64,000 nt of DNA from Enterocloster hominis (ex Liu et al. 2021) (GCA_014385265.1 JACRTJ010000016.1:62001-126000); one strand, 5' to 3'. Shown: positions 26,384 to 36,214, counted from the stretch's first letter. The notes: generated from the letters alone by a model not told the origin. Made by a program: numbers and translations.

Positions 26384-27337
26384 ATGAAAAAGCATGTATT
26401 TGTGGCAATGGCAGCGATGATATCCATGGCATGGATGACCGGATGTTCCGGCGGAGAAAGCAAGGAGACTGCAGCAGATACGAAGGCAGAGTCCTTCGGC
26501 ACAGCAGCTGCGGCAGAAGAGACTGAAAAGGCCGGAGACGGAAGTGAGGCAGAAGCCACCGTGTCCGCCGTGGATGTGGATCCCGAAAGCCGTCTGGGAA
26601 AGATCCTGGCTTCTGGAAAGATCACCATGGGGACCGCGCCGGATTTCGCTCCCATGGAGTTTAAAAACGTTGGCGCGAAGGGCGTCGAGTACGTGGGCTC
26701 CGATATTGAGCTGGGCAAATATATCGCTGAAAAGCTGGGAGTGGAGCTGGAGATCAAGGCTATGGAGTTTTCCGCGATCCAGCAGGGACTTGCCTCCGGC
26801 ACCATCGATATGGGAATCTCCGGATTTGCCTATACTGAGGAGCGTGCCGAGACCCTGGGACTTTCGGACCGTTACAACATCCAGTCTGAGGATAAGGGCC
26901 ATACCCTTCTGGTGCTGAAGGAGGATGCGGCTTCCTATAAAACAGCGGAGGATTTTTCCGGAAAGAAGGTCGTAGCCCAGAATGCCTCCCTGCAGCAGTC
27001 CCTGGTGACAGAACAGCTTCCGTCGGATATCCAGTTCCAGCCAGTTACAGCTATCACCGACGGCGTTCTGATGCTGACCACAGGGAAGGCCGACGCTCTG
27101 GCGGTTTCCTACGATAACGGAGAGATGCTGATGAAGTCCTACCCGGAGATCGCCATGACGGAGTTTAAATTTGATCATTCCGACGAGGGCAATGTCATCG
27201 CCGTTAAAAAGGGCGAGGATGAGCTTCTGGAGGCCTTAAACGGGATCATCGCAGAGGTCAATGAATCGGGCCTTTACAGCCAGTGGACCGAGGAAGCCCG
27301 GGCTCTGGCAGAAAGCCTTGGCATAGAGATGAAATAG
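26384..27337 (+). CDS. Polar amino acid ABC transporter, substrate-binding lipoprotein
   Basis: A 317-residue lipoprotein. A signal peptide ends in the lipobox WMTG-Cys (cysteine near residue 22), followed by an acidic, alanine-rich linker and a family 3 solute-binding domain (about 70-317; starts KITMGTAPDFAPMEF). It should capture an amino acid outside the membrane and deliver it to the permease and ATPase encoded next. The promoter has ARG-box-like sites and carAB lies upstream, so arginine or another basic amino acid is a reasonable guess for the ligand. The start has AGAGGA upstream; two earlier in-frame ATGs lack ribosome sites. Confidence 0.88.
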   Translation: MKKHVFVAMAAMISMAWMTGCSGGESKETAADTKAESFGTAAAAEETEKAGDGSEAEATVSAVDVDPESRLGKILASGKITMGTAPDFAPMEFKNVGAKGVEYVGSDIELGKYIAEKLGVELEIKAMEFSAIQQGLASGTIDMGISGFAYTEERAETLGLSDRYNIQSEDKGHTLLVLKEDAASYKTAEDFSGKKVVAQNASLQQSLVTEQLPSDIQFQPVTAITDGVLMLTTGKADALAVSYDNGEMLMKSYPEIAMTEFKFDHSDEGNVIAVKKGEDELLEALNGIIAEVNESGLYSQWTEEARALAESLGIEMK

Positions 27338-27361
27338 GCCGGAAAGAAAGGAGAAGATCCA

Positions 27362-28051
27362 ATGGAATTTTTCACAGTTATGGGAAAGGTGTGGACCGAA
27401 TATTCGTCCCTCTTCCTTCATGGCTTATGGATGACATTATATATGGGAGCTCTCACGGTGCTGATCAGCACCGTGTCCGGCTCTCTGATGGCGATGATGC
27501 ACCGCAGCAGCTGGGGGATCGGAAGGTTTAAGCCCCTTCACGCTGCTGCCGTGGTCTACGTGGAGGTGATCCGGGGAACGCCGATCCTCTTACAGCTTTA
27601 TTTCTTCTATTTTATGCTGCCCCAGTGGTTTCCGGCGCTGGATCTCAGCGAGTTCACCTGCGTGATGATCGCCTGCTGCGTCAACTCCACAGCCTATGTC
27701 TGTGAGATCGTCCGGGCCGGGATCCAGGCTGTGGACGCGGGACAGACCGAGGCGGCCCGGTCCTTAGGCTTAAACAGCCGTCAGGCCATGATCCATATCG
27801 TACTGCCCCAGGCAGTAAAAAATATCCTTCCCGCTCTCTGCAATGAGTTTGTGGCCATTGTCAAGGAAACATCCCTGGCATCCACCTTCTTTATCGGAGA
27901 GCTGATGACTCAGTTTAAGACCATCAACGGCATTACCTTCCGTGTTCTGGAGCCGTTGACCATCGTGGGCATCATTTATTTCCTTGTGACATTCGTTATG
28001 TCCAAGCTGATCGCATTACTGGAGAGGAGGATGAACGCAAGTGAGCGCTAG
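27362..28051 (+). CDS. Amino acid ABC transporter, permease
   Basis: A 229-residue membrane permease of the HisM/GlnP type with about five membrane segments. The cytoplasmic EAA loop ([21 protein letters not shown]) that docks with the ATPase is clear. It starts 24 bases after the binding-protein gene and overlaps the ATPase gene by 11 bases, so the three act as one importer. Only one permease gene is present, implying a homodimer. Confidence 0.92.
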   Translation: MEFFTVMGKVWTEYSSLFLHGLWMTLYMGALTVLISTVSGSLMAMMHRSSWGIGRFKPLHAAAVVYVEVIRGTPILLQLYFFYFMLPQWFPALDLSEFTCVMIACCVNSTAYVCEIVRAGIQAVDAGQTEAARSLGLNSRQAMIHIVLPQAVKNILPALCNEFVAIVKETSLASTFFIGELMTQFKTINGITFRVLEPLTIVGIIYFLVTFVMSKLIALLERRMNASER

Positions 28052-28784
28052 CAGTGAACTGATCCGTGTGGAGGATCTGCATAAATCGTTTGGAAGCCTT
28101 CAGGTGTTAAAGGGCGTGTCTGAAACCATCTCCAAGGGCGAGGTGGTCTCCATCATCGGCCCGTCAGGAGGAGGAAAGAGCACCTTCCTGCGGTGCCTGA
28201 ACCTGCTGGAAACGCCCACCTCCGGCCGTATTTATTTTGAGGGCACCGACATCACCGACAAGAGCGTGGACATCAACCTCCATCGGCAGAAGATGGGAAT
28301 GGTGTTCCAGCATTTTAATGTATTCAACAATCTGACCGTGGGGAAGAACGTGACCCTGGCTCCGGTGCTCCTGGGGAAGAAGAGCCAGAAGGAGGCCGAT
28401 GAGATGGCAGCGGAGCTGCTGGCCCGGGTAGGCCTTCAGGAAAAGGCAGACCAGTATCCCAAAAAGCTTTCCGGCGGCCAGAAGCAGCGTCTTGCCATCG
28501 TCCGCGCCCTGGCCATGGAGCCGGATGTGATGCTGTTTGACGAGCCCACCTCGGCCCTGGACCCGGAGATGGTGGGAGAGGTGCTCCAGGTTATAAAGAG
28601 CCTGGTAAAGACGGGAATGACCACCGTGATCGTGACCCATGAGATGGGCTTTGCCAAGGAGGTCTCTGACCGGGTATTTTTCATGGACGGCGGGATCATC
28701 GCCGAAAAGGGCAGTCCGGACCAGGTGTTCAATCATCCGTCCAACCCGCGTACAAAGGAATTTTTAAGCAAGGTATTGTATTAA
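28041..28784 (+). CDS. Amino acid ABC transporter, ATP-binding protein
   Basis: A 247-residue ATPase of the GlnQ/HisP type. Walker [10 protein letters not shown] (about 39-47), Q loop (VFQHFNVF), signature LSGGQ, Walker [15 protein letters not shown] and the H-loop TVIVTHE are all intact. It powers the importer encoded with it. The start is a GTG inside the end of the permease gene, with GGAGG upstream. Confidence 0.94.
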   Translation: MSASSELIRVEDLHKSFGSLQVLKGVSETISKGEVVSIIGPSGGGKSTFLRCLNLLETPTSGRIYFEGTDITDKSVDINLHRQKMGMVFQHFNVFNNLTVGKNVTLAPVLLGKKSQKEADEMAAELLARVGLQEKADQYPKKLSGGQKQRLAIVRALAMEPDVMLFDEPTSALDPEMVGEVLQVIKSLVKTGMTTVIVTHEMGFAKEVSDRVFFMDGGIIAEKGSPDQVFNHPSNPRTKEFLSKVLY

Positions 28785-28808
28785 GAAGAAAACAGGAGGG
28801 GCAGAACC

Positions 28809-30272
28809 ATGACCGACGAAAAAAAGAAGGTTTTAAGCTATATTGACGAGAAAGCAGATGTGATCATCGACACATCCGATAAGATCTGGGATTTTGCGGA
28901 GCTTTCCCTGAGGGAATTTAAATCCGGGGAGCTGTACGCCCAGGTATTAAAGGAGGAGGGCTTCGAGGTGGAGCACCCCTTCTGCGGCATTGAGACGGCG
29001 TTCCGTGCGTCCTATGGCTCCGGAAAGCCGGTGATCGGGATCCTGGCCGAGTACGACGCCCTCACAGGGCTTTCCCAGGTGGCCGGACAGCAGAGCCGTG
29101 AAGAGCTGGTATCCAACGGCAACGGCCACGGCTGCGGCCACAATCTTCTGGGAGCCGGATCCATGGCGGCTGCCTTTGCCATCAAGCACTATCTGGAGGA
29201 AAAGGGAGAGGGGAGCGGAAAGGTGATCCTCTATGGCTGTCCCGGCGAAGAGGGAGCTGCCACCAAGGCCTTCATGGCCAGGGACGGCGTATTTAAGGAA
29301 TGCGACGCGGCCCTCACCTGGCATCCGGGAACAGAAAACCAGGTGACCTCCGGTACCTGCAATACCTGCATCCAGACAGAGTATAAATTCACTGGCGTTG
29401 CCTCCCACGCGGCGGGAGCTCCGGAGCAGGGTCGTTCTGCTCTGGACGCTGTGGAGCTGATGAACATTGGAGTCCAGTTCCTGCGGGAGCATATGCCGGA
29501 TACGGCCAGGATCCATTATTCCATCACTGATGCCGGCGGAGATTCACCCAATGTGGTGCAGCCCAGGGCACAGGTGCTCTATATGGTGCGCTCCATCTGG
29601 GCCAAGGAGGCCCTGGCTCTTCAGGAGCGTGTGGACCGGATTGCCCTGGCTGCGTCCATGATGACGGATACCACCATGGAGAAGAAGTTCATTGACGGCT
29701 GCTCCAATACAGTTCCCAATAAGGTGCTGGAGAAGCTCCTCTGGGAAAACTTCAGCCAGGTGGAGATGCCGGAATATACAGAGGAAGAGATTGCCTACGC
29801 CCAGGCCCTCTGCGATTCTGTGGAGATGAAGGACAATAAGCTCCCAGGAGATTTTACAGAGGACAGCGAGGAGCTTTACGAATTTGTAGATAAAGCCTCG
29901 GAGCATGGGACAAAAGCCATCAACGACTTCCTGATCCCGTATTTCTATTCGGAGCATCCGCGCATGGGCTCCACAGATGTGGGCGACGTGAGCTGGCTGG
30001 TTCCTACGGCACAGATCAATACCGCCACATATCCGTCCAAGGCTCCGGGCCATTCCTGGCAGAACGTGTCCTGCGGACGCACCTCCATTGCCCATAAGGC
30101 CATGCTCATGGCCGGCAAGGTCCTGGCGGCAGCCGCTGTGGATCTGATGGAAAAGCCGGAGGTCTTACAGGCGGCCAGGGATGAATACGAGGCAAAAATG
30201 AAACGCTACGGCGGCTATTTCTGCCCGGTTCCCGAAGGCGCAGTACCGGTAGTTCCGGGTGAAAAGATGTAA
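28809..30272 (+). CDS. M20-family amidohydrolase (AbgB-like)
   Basis: A 487-residue metal-dependent amidohydrolase of the M20D group, closest in layout to AbgB (p-aminobenzoyl-glutamate hydrolase subunit B). Metal-site motifs include AEYDAL, GHGCGHNLLG, PGEEG and WHPGTEN. The lid/dimerisation domain contains the usual SHAAGAPEQGRSALDAVEL. It begins 25 bases after the ABC ATPase gene with an AGGAGG site, so it is probably in the same operon. It may cleave an N-acyl or peptide-linked amino acid brought in by that transporter; the substrate is not known. Confidence 0.87.
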   Translation: MTDEKKKVLSYIDEKADVIIDTSDKIWDFAELSLREFKSGELYAQVLKEEGFEVEHPFCGIETAFRASYGSGKPVIGILAEYDALTGLSQVAGQQSREELVSNGNGHGCGHNLLGAGSMAAAFAIKHYLEEKGEGSGKVILYGCPGEEGAATKAFMARDGVFKECDAALTWHPGTENQVTSGTCNTCIQTEYKFTGVASHAAGAPEQGRSALDAVELMNIGVQFLREHMPDTARIHYSITDAGGDSPNVVQPRAQVLYMVRSIWAKEALALQERVDRIALAASMMTDTTMEKKFIDGCSNTVPNKVLEKLLWENFSQVEMPEYTEEEIAYAQALCDSVEMKDNKLPGDFTEDSEELYEFVDKASEHGTKAINDFLIPYFYSEHPRMGSTDVGDVSWLVPTAQINTATYPSKAPGHSWQNVSCGRTSIAHKAMLMAGKVLAAAAVDLMEKPEVLQAARDEYEAKMKRYGGYFCPVPEGAVPVVPGEKM

Positions 30273-30379
30273 ATAAGGAAAATTGTAGATATAAAACAAG
30301 AGATTTCTCCTCGGATTCTGTCGGATTGGGCCGATTTATACAAAAAATGGAAGGCTATATAAAAAAATATCGGTAATCC

Positions 30380-30408
30380 TTTACAAAACCTATGGAATGG
30401 GGTATAAT
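30380..30408 (+). promoter_or_regulatory. Promoter of the mgl operon
   Basis: TTTACA (30380-30385), a 17-base spacer and TATAAT (30403-30408) lie about 50 bases upstream of mglB. No cre-like site was identified with confidence. Confidence 0.68.
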
Positions 30409-30460
30409 ACGGTATGGTTGTTTAATATATAACAAACCGAAAGAAGAGGAGGAATTCAAA

Positions 30461-31645
30461 ATGAAAAAATTAGTAAGCGTTCTTCTTGCAGCCGGCCTTG
30501 TAGCCAGCATGACAGCATGCGGCGGCGGCGATAAGAAGGAGTCCGCAGCAGCACCGGCAGAGACAACAGCCGCAGCAGCAGAGACAACAAAAGCAGACGA
30601 AAAAGAGACAGAAAAAGTTACAGAAGCAGTTACAGAAGCCGCCAAGGATTTAGCAGACGCAGGAGAGATCTCCGTATTATACTATACATACGGCGATACA
30701 TATATCTCCAGCGTGCGTTCCGCACTGGATGCAGCTCTTGATAAGGCTGGCATCAAGTACCAGGACTACGACTCCAACAACAGCCAGACGACCCAGACCG
30801 AGCAGGTTTCCACAGCCATCGCAAAAGGAACCTCTCTTCTGGTAGTAAACCTGGTGGACAGCGGTTCTGACGACGCTGCAAAGAATATCATCGAGCTGGC
30901 AAAGGCACAGAGCATCCCGGTGATCTTCTTCAACCGTTCTGTAAGCGAGGAAGTCGTTTCCGCATACGACAAGGCTGTATTCGTAGGTACAGATTATGAG
31001 ATGGCCGGCCATATGCAGGGCGAAATGATCGGTGAGTACCTGGTTGAGAATTACGATACCGTAGATCTCAACGGCGACGGCCAGATCTCCTACGTAATGT
31101 TCAAGGGCCAGGAGGGCAACGCCGAGGCAATCGCACGTACCCAGTTTGGCCAGGAAGATGCGGACAAGGTCCTGGAAGCAGCCGGCAAGAAGCCGTTAGC
31201 TTTCTATGACGCAAGCAACACAAACAAATATCTGGTTGACCAGGGCGGTCTGTGGTCCGCAGCAGCAGCTACCGAGTATATGCAGACGATCCTGTCCCAG
31301 TACAGCGAAGCAAACAACAACATGGTTGAGCTTGTTATCGCCAACAACGACGAGATGGCGATCGGATCCGTTACCGCTCTCCAGAACGCCGGCTACAACA
31401 AAGAAGGCGCTACTGTGATCCCGGTATTCGGCGTAGATGCTACTGACGCTGCAAAGGACGCGATCGCAGCCGGTACAATGACAGGTACCATCAAACAGGA
31501 TGCTGAAGGTATGGCCAACACCATCGCCCAGATCACAGCAAACTATCTGACAAGCGCAGAAACATTTGAGGGTGTCGATGCAGCCAACGTAGTAGGAACA
31601 TGGCGTGTGAATATTCCTTACGCTATGTACACAGGCGAGGAATAA
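30461..31645 (+). CDS. mglB: Galactose/methylgalactoside-type sugar-binding lipoprotein
   Basis: A 394-residue lipoprotein: signal peptide with lipobox MTA-Cys near residue 20, a long linker rich in Ala, Thr and Glu, then a periplasmic-binding-protein type I domain (about 70-394). The calcium loop DLNGDGQIS matches the one in MglB of enteric bacteria, supporting glucose/galactose binding. It is first in mglBAC and is followed by a UUCG terminator hairpin, which would raise mglB product over the rest. GAGGAGG precedes the ATG. Confidence 0.9.
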   Translation: MKKLVSVLLAAGLVASMTACGGGDKKESAAAPAETTAAAAETTKADEKETEKVTEAVTEAAKDLADAGEISVLYYTYGDTYISSVRSALDAALDKAGIKYQDYDSNNSQTTQTEQVSTAIAKGTSLLVVNLVDSGSDDAAKNIIELAKAQSIPVIFFNRSVSEEVVSAYDKAVFVGTDYEMAGHMQGEMIGEYLVENYDTVDLNGDGQISYVMFKGQEGNAEAIARTQFGQEDADKVLEAAGKKPLAFYDASNTNKYLVDQGGLWSAAAATEYMQTILSQYSEANNNMVELVIANNDEMAIGSVTALQNAGYNKEGATVIPVFGVDATDAAKDAIAAGTMTGTIKQDAEGMANTIAQITANYLTSAETFEGVDAANVVGTWRVNIPYAMYTGEE

Positions 31646-31660
31646 AGTCATCGATGATGC

Positions 31661-31687
31661 GGCCGCACTTCGGTGCGGCCGTATTTT
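31661..31687 (+). terminator. Partial terminator after mglB
   Basis: A perfect 8-bp GC stem (31661-31668 with 31673-31680), with a TTCG loop, is followed by GTATTTTTT. Position inside the operon suggests partial read-through. Confidence 0.75.
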
Positions 31688-31747
31688 TTACGCGCGCATC
31701 GGCCAGATGAACATGTGCGCATGCTCATGTGGCGGCTGCCGCGGGAA

Positions 31748-31776
31748 AGAACAGGACCAGAAAAAGGTCCTGTTCT
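31748..31776 (+). other. Second hairpin in the mglB-mglA gap
   Basis: A perfect 11-bp stem (31748-31758 with 31766-31776) has an A-rich 7-base loop and no U-run. It may protect the downstream mglAC mRNA or modulate expression. Confidence 0.6.
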
Positions 31777-31852
31777 GCGCCATACGGAGATGACGTTTCC
31801 AGTATGACGAAACGGCGTATAGCGAAATACTTGAGAATCAGGAGGCGATGAT

Positions 31853-33391
31853 TTGAGTATGAAAGACACAACAAATGCCACTGGATCGGGAAACCAGCCC
31901 GTGCTGCTGCGCATGGAGGGGATCTGCAAATCATTCCCCGGCGTAAAGGCCCTGGATAATGTTTCCCTGACGGTCCGTGCCGGGACGGTTCATGCTCTTA
32001 TGGGCGAGAACGGAGCCGGTAAGTCCACTCTTATGAAGTGCCTGTTCGGTGTTTACAACAAGGATGCAGGCCATATTTACCTGGACGGCAAGGAGGTCAG
32101 CTTTAAGACTTCCAAGGAAGCTCTGGAAAATGGAGTGGCAATGGTGCACCAGGAGTTAAACCAGGCATTAAAGCGCAATGTTATGGATAACATGTGGCTG
32201 GGCCGGTTCCCGAAGATCTCCAAATGGTGTCCTCTGACCAGTGAATCCAAAATGTACGAGGCCACGAAAAAGCTGTTCGATGAACTGGATGTGAACGTGG
32301 ACCCGAAAACCGTGATGAGCACCATGCCCGTATCCCAGAGACAGATGGTGGAGATCGCCAAGGCGGTTTCCTATAATTCCAAGGTGATCGTATTTGATGA
32401 GCCCACCTCCTCCCTGACTGAGGAAGAGGTAGAGCATCTGTTCCGGATCATCAATATGCTGCGTGACCGCGGCTGCGGGATCATCTATATCTCCCATAAG
32501 ATGAAAGAGATCTTACGGATCTCGGATGACGTTACCATCATGCGCGACGGCCAGTGGATCGCCACAAAGCCGGCGAAGGATCTGACAATGAACGAGATCA
32601 TCAAGCTGATGGTAGGCCGAGAGCTTACAAACCTGTATCCGGAGAAGGATAATGTGGTAGGAGAGCCTCTGTTGGAGGTAAAGGGACTGACTGCCGCCTA
32701 CTCCAAGCTCCGCGACGTATCGTTCGTGGCGAAAAAGGGCGAAGTCCTGGGCATTGCAGGCCTGGACGGCTCCGGACGGACGGAGCTTCTGGAGAATATC
32801 TTCGGGATCGCCACAAGAAAAGAAGGCGAGATCTATCTCCATGGCAAACGGGTGATGAACCGCAATGCCAGGGAATCCATAAAAAATAAATTTGCCCTGC
32901 TGACCGAGGAAAGACGTGCCACCGGTATTTTCGGGATCCGCGATATCCAGGCCAACACCACCATATCCAGCTTCCAGAGATATAAGGTGGGTCCGTTCCT
33001 CAGCGATAAGAAAATGAGCGAAGCCACGGAATGGGGGATCAAGGCCATGCGTACCAAAACGCCCAGCCAGAGGACCCAGATCCGTTCCTTATCCGGCGGA
33101 AACCAGCAGAAGGTGATCCTGGCCCGGTGGCTTTTGACGGAGCCGGAGGTGCTCCTTCTGGACGAGCCCACCCGCGGTATCGACGTGGGCGCGAAATATG
33201 AGATTTACCAGCTGATCCTTAATCTGGCCAAGGAAGGAAAGACCGTGCTGATGGTTTCCTCCGAGATGCCGGAGCTTTTGGGCGTCTGCGACCGGATCCT
33301 GGTTATGTCCGGCGGACAGCTGGCCGGTGAGGTGGACGCAAGAACAACGACGCAGGAAGAGATCATGGCTCTCGCTGCGAAATTTGCATAA
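31853..33391 (+). CDS. mglA: Sugar ABC transporter, duplicated ATP-binding protein
   Basis: A 512-residue ATPase with two ABC domains, as in MglA/RbsA. The first has Walker [10 protein letters not shown] (about 46-54) and Walker [10 protein letters not shown]. The second has a degenerate Walker A ([12 protein letters not shown]) but retains the signature LSGGNQQK and Walker [14 protein letters not shown]. It energises sugar import with MglC. The start is a TTG at 31853 with GGAGG exactly 7 bases upstream; an ATG at 31859 is too far from that site. Confidence 0.93.
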   Translation: MSMKDTTNATGSGNQPVLLRMEGICKSFPGVKALDNVSLTVRAGTVHALMGENGAGKSTLMKCLFGVYNKDAGHIYLDGKEVSFKTSKEALENGVAMVHQELNQALKRNVMDNMWLGRFPKISKWCPLTSESKMYEATKKLFDELDVNVDPKTVMSTMPVSQRQMVEIAKAVSYNSKVIVFDEPTSSLTEEEVEHLFRIINMLRDRGCGIIYISHKMKEILRISDDVTIMRDGQWIATKPAKDLTMNEIIKLMVGRELTNLYPEKDNVVGEPLLEVKGLTAAYSKLRDVSFVAKKGEVLGIAGLDGSGRTELLENIFGIATRKEGEIYLHGKRVMNRNARESIKNKFALLTEERRATGIFGIRDIQANTTISSFQRYKVGPFLSDKKMSEATEWGIKAMRTKTPSQRTQIRSLSGGNQQKVILARWLLTEPEVLLLDEPTRGIDVGAKYEIYQLILNLAKEGKTVLMVSSEMPELLGVCDRILVMSGGQLAGEVDARTTTQEEIMALAAKFA

Positions 33392-33409
33392 GGATAGGAG
33401 GAATGAACT

Positions 33410-34471
33410 GTGGCTGACAATAAAGCAACATCCAAAGCACAGGAATTTAAAGCGCTTTCCAAGAAAGACCAGCAGAGAAAGATTGGGGATCTGATCTTAA
33501 ACAACGCGATGTATATCATCATTGCCATCGCGATCATTTTCATCACCGTGAAACAGCCCAAATTCATCAGTCTTTCTTCAATTGTAAATATTATTTCCCT
33601 GACGGCGGCAAAGCTGCCCATCGCCCTGGGGATCGGCGGCTGTATCGTACTGACTGGTACGGATATTTCCGCAGGCCGTGTGGTAGGTCTGGCAGCGTGT
33701 ATCTCCGCTTCCTTACTGACCACTGTATTTAAGGTATTCCCCAACATGACATCTGCGATGCCCATTCCGGTGGTGCTTCTGATCGTGTTGGGCGTAGGCG
33801 CTGCCGTTGGCTTCGTAAACGGCTTCAGCGTGGCGAAATTTAAGCTGCATCCCTTTATCGTGACCCTGTCCACCCAGCTGATCACATACGGTATCATCCT
33901 TATGTACTTAATGAACGGCGTCAACAACGGACAGACCTTAAGCGGACTGACCGACAGCTACCGTTCTCTGATCACAGGAACCTTATTCACCATCGGCGGC
34001 GTTGCCATCCCCAGATACGTTCTGTATGCAGTGATCTTGACAGCCGTTATGTGGGTGATCTGGAACAAGACCACCTTCGGAAAGAATATGTTTGCCGTTG
34101 GCTCCAACGAGGAAGCAGCCAATGTATCCGGCGTAAACGTGGCCCGTACCATCATCCTGGTATTCATGCTTGCCGGCGTTATGTACGGCATCACCGGTTT
34201 CTTCGACGGCGCCCGTATTGCATCTGCCAACGCCAATACAGGTCTCAACTACGAGTGTGACGCCATCGCGGCCTGCGTAATCGGCGGCGTATCCTTCGTC
34301 GGCGGTATCGGACGCATCAGCGGCATCGTAGTAGGCGTTCTGCTGCTGCAGATCATCTTCGCCGGACTGAACTTCCTTTCCGTTGACCCCAACATGCTTT
34401 ACATCATCAAGGGTCTGATCATCCTGGTAGCCTGCGCCATTGATATGCGTAAGTATCTGGTGCGGAAGTAA
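33410..34471 (+). CDS. mglC: Sugar ABC transporter, permease
   Basis: A 353-residue membrane protein of the BPD_transp_2 family with about nine hydrophobic segments. Family stretches such as LTGTDISAGRVVGLAA and GRISGIVVGVLLLQ are present. It forms the channel of the galactoside/glucose importer with MglA and MglB. It starts with GTG, 18 bases after mglA, with AGGAGG upstream. The next small gene begins 3 bases after its stop. Confidence 0.93.
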   Translation: MADNKATSKAQEFKALSKKDQQRKIGDLILNNAMYIIIAIAIIFITVKQPKFISLSSIVNIISLTAAKLPIALGIGGCIVLTGTDISAGRVVGLAACISASLLTTVFKVFPNMTSAMPIPVVLLIVLGVGAAVGFVNGFSVAKFKLHPFIVTLSTQLITYGIILMYLMNGVNNGQTLSGLTDSYRSLITGTLFTIGGVAIPRYVLYAVILTAVMWVIWNKTTFGKNMFAVGSNEEAANVSGVNVARTIILVFMLAGVMYGITGFFDGARIASANANTGLNYECDAIAACVIGGVSFVGGIGRISGIVVGVLLLQIIFAGLNFLSVDPNMLYIIKGLIILVACAIDMRKYLVRK

Positions 34472-34474
34472 GAG

Positions 34475-34861
34475 ATGGAAGATAAGAGAGAAAACGGAGG
34501 CTCTCCGGAACAGGACAAGGGGCCGGAGAGAGAATTCCGGGGTCTTTATAAATATGTGAAGATCTCAGAACGGTCCTTAAACTGGATCATCATTGTCCTG
34601 GGGGCAGCCCTGGTGATCTGCTTTGGGATCGGTTATGCCAACCGTGGATACATGGTGGATTTTGACGCCCGGGGCGGGACTGTGGTGGAGAGCCAGAAGC
34701 GGATGTACGGCGATCTGGTGACAGTGCCGGAGGAGCCTGTCCGGGAGGGAAGCGTATTTGAGGGCTGGTATACAGACGAAAATCTGACGATCCCCTGGGA
34801 TCTGTCAAAGGATACAGTCACCGGTCCCATGACGCTTTATGCCAAATGGCGGGATAAATAA
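34475..34861 (+). CDS. Membrane-anchored InlB B-repeat-like protein
   Basis: A 128-residue protein: charged cytoplasmic N-terminus (1-33), one membrane helix (about 36-55), then an extracellular module (60-127) with the Listeria/Bacteroides repeat pattern VDFDARGGTVV, VTVPEEPVREGSVFEGWY and TLYAKW. It begins 3 bases after mglC and so is probably made with the sugar transporter. The function is unknown; the repeat is usually part of much larger adhesins, so a single copy on one helix is unusual. No strong ribosome site of its own is seen, which suggests translational coupling. Confidence 0.7.
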   Translation: MEDKRENGGSPEQDKGPEREFRGLYKYVKISERSLNWIIIVLGAALVICFGIGYANRGYMVDFDARGGTVVESQKRMYGDLVTVPEEPVREGSVFEGWYTDENLTIPWDLSKDTVTGPMTLYAKWRDK

Positions 34862-34946
34862 ACAAGAAAGTACAGATAAGGCCTCACTGTCCTTCCTGCG
34901 CGTTTTGCACAGCGGCGGTGGGGCCTTTGGATTCAAGGAGAAGTAC

Positions 34947-35618
34947 ATGCTGACGAGTAAAAAAGTATCCGAATCCATACGCCTGGGTTCGATCCTGATG
35001 TTTTCCGGCGGGTTCCTGGACGCGTATTCCTATCTGGTGCGGGGCCAGGTATTTGCCACTGCGGAAACGGGAAATATCGCCCTTATGGGGATCAGCCTGG
35101 CCCGGGGAGATCTGGCTGTGGCCGGACGGTATCTGATCCCGGTGGCCGCCTATGCGGCGGGGATCTTTCTGACAGAATGGATCCGTATGCGGGTGGGGGA
35201 AAACGGAACGGTCCACTGGAAAGAGGGGATCCTGTGGCTGGAGCTTCTGGTGATGGTCCTGGCCGGATTCATGCCCCAGAAGTGGAATTCTCTGGTGAAC
35301 TGTCTGATCGGTTTTTCCTGCGCCATGCAGGTAGAAGCGTTCCGGAAGATGCACGGCATGGCCTTTGCCACTACCATGTGTACAGGAAATTTAAGAAGCG
35401 GGACCGAGCTTCTGGCCGTGGGGACTCTTGAAAACAACGGTGAGCAGAGGAAGTACGGATTATGGTATTACTGGATCGACCTGGTCTTTGTGGCCGGTGC
35501 AGCCGCCAGCGCCCTGCTCTGCCAGGTGCTGGCAGAACGGGCGGTCTGGGTCTGTGCGGCGGCGCTTTTATCGGCCATCCTTTTTATCCGGTATCACCGC
35601 AGGATGGCGGAGGTGTGA
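34947..35618 (+). CDS. YoaK-family (DUF1275) membrane protein
   Basis: A 223-residue membrane protein with about six hydrophobic segments and the DUF1275 pattern: FSGGFLDAYSYL near the start, ATAETGNIALMG, and later AMQVEAFRKMHGMAFATTMCTGNLRS. The family is widespread but has no established function. The ATG at 34947 has AAGGAG 7 bases upstream; the frame is open from 34839, but without a good site. It ends 8 bases from the convergent C39-like gene, with no visible terminator between. Confidence 0.82.
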   Translation: MLTSKKVSESIRLGSILMFSGGFLDAYSYLVRGQVFATAETGNIALMGISLARGDLAVAGRYLIPVAAYAAGIFLTEWIRMRVGENGTVHWKEGILWLELLVMVLAGFMPQKWNSLVNCLIGFSCAMQVEAFRKMHGMAFATTMCTGNLRSGTELLAVGTLENNGEQRKYGLWYYWIDLVFVAGAAASALLCQVLAERAVWVCAAALLSAILFIRYHRRMAEV

Positions 35619-35626
35619 CCGCCGCT

Positions 35627-36214
35627 TTAGCAGGGCTCTTTTCTGGAGAAAAGGTAAAAGCCGGGATTCCGGTTATCTGTTTCCTTTTCCATCAGCTCCG
35701 GGGAGCAGTAGGCAAAGGGAGCGTCCAGGCGCACCTTTCCCTCTCTTCCCGGTTCCTCGTATTTGCCCTCCTTTAAAGACGGATCCAGGACACAGATGCT
35801 GTCCTTTCCGGCGGATAAAAGCAGGACGTAGTGGCCGCCGTGGGAAAATACTCCGGTATAGCCTTCCCGGTCTCCGCCCACGTTGGCGATGACGCTGCCG
35901 CCGTTCTTTAAGTGCTGCATGGCCTTTTTCACGCGGTTGGTGGTGGAAAAGTCCAGATCGTACAGATCCGCCACCACGGGCCCCAGGATCTTCATATCCG
36001 TTCCGGGATGGAGATTGGCCTTATGCTTTAAGGAAAGGGCGATCAGGCGCTTTAAGGAAATGGTCTTTGTGGTGAGACGGTCCACCATCATAGCCAGGGA
36101 GCAGAGGCCGCAGCCCGCCTCCTTAATGGAGAGATCGTGGAAGCGGCTGCCCTCGGTGGCGGCGTCGGTGGGATACGGGATATCTGGATGATCCAGCTGA
36201 TTTAAATATTTCAT
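35627..36214 (-). CDS. C39-like (papain-fold) cysteine peptidase-type protein
   Basis: A 195-residue protein of the peptidase C39-like group. The candidate catalytic cysteine lies in EAGCGLCSLAMMV (about 33-45). The histidine is in GGHYVLLL and the aspartate in CVLDPS (about 145-165). There is no signal peptide or ABC exporter domain, so it is probably cytoplasmic or exported by an unknown route. The substrate is unknown; relatives include bacteriocin-leader peptidases and phytochelatin-synthase-like folds. AAGGAGG lies 5 bases before the start. Confidence 0.72.
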   Translation of the reverse strand: MKYLNQLDHPDIPYPTDAATEGSRFHDLSIKEAGCGLCSLAMMVDRLTTKTISLKRLIALSLKHKANLHPGTDMKILGPVVADLYDLDFSTTNRVKKAMQHLKNGGSVIANVGGDREGYTGVFSHGGHYVLLLSAGKDSICVLDPSLKEGKYEEPGREGKVRLDAPFAYCSPELMEKETDNRNPGFYLFSRKEPC

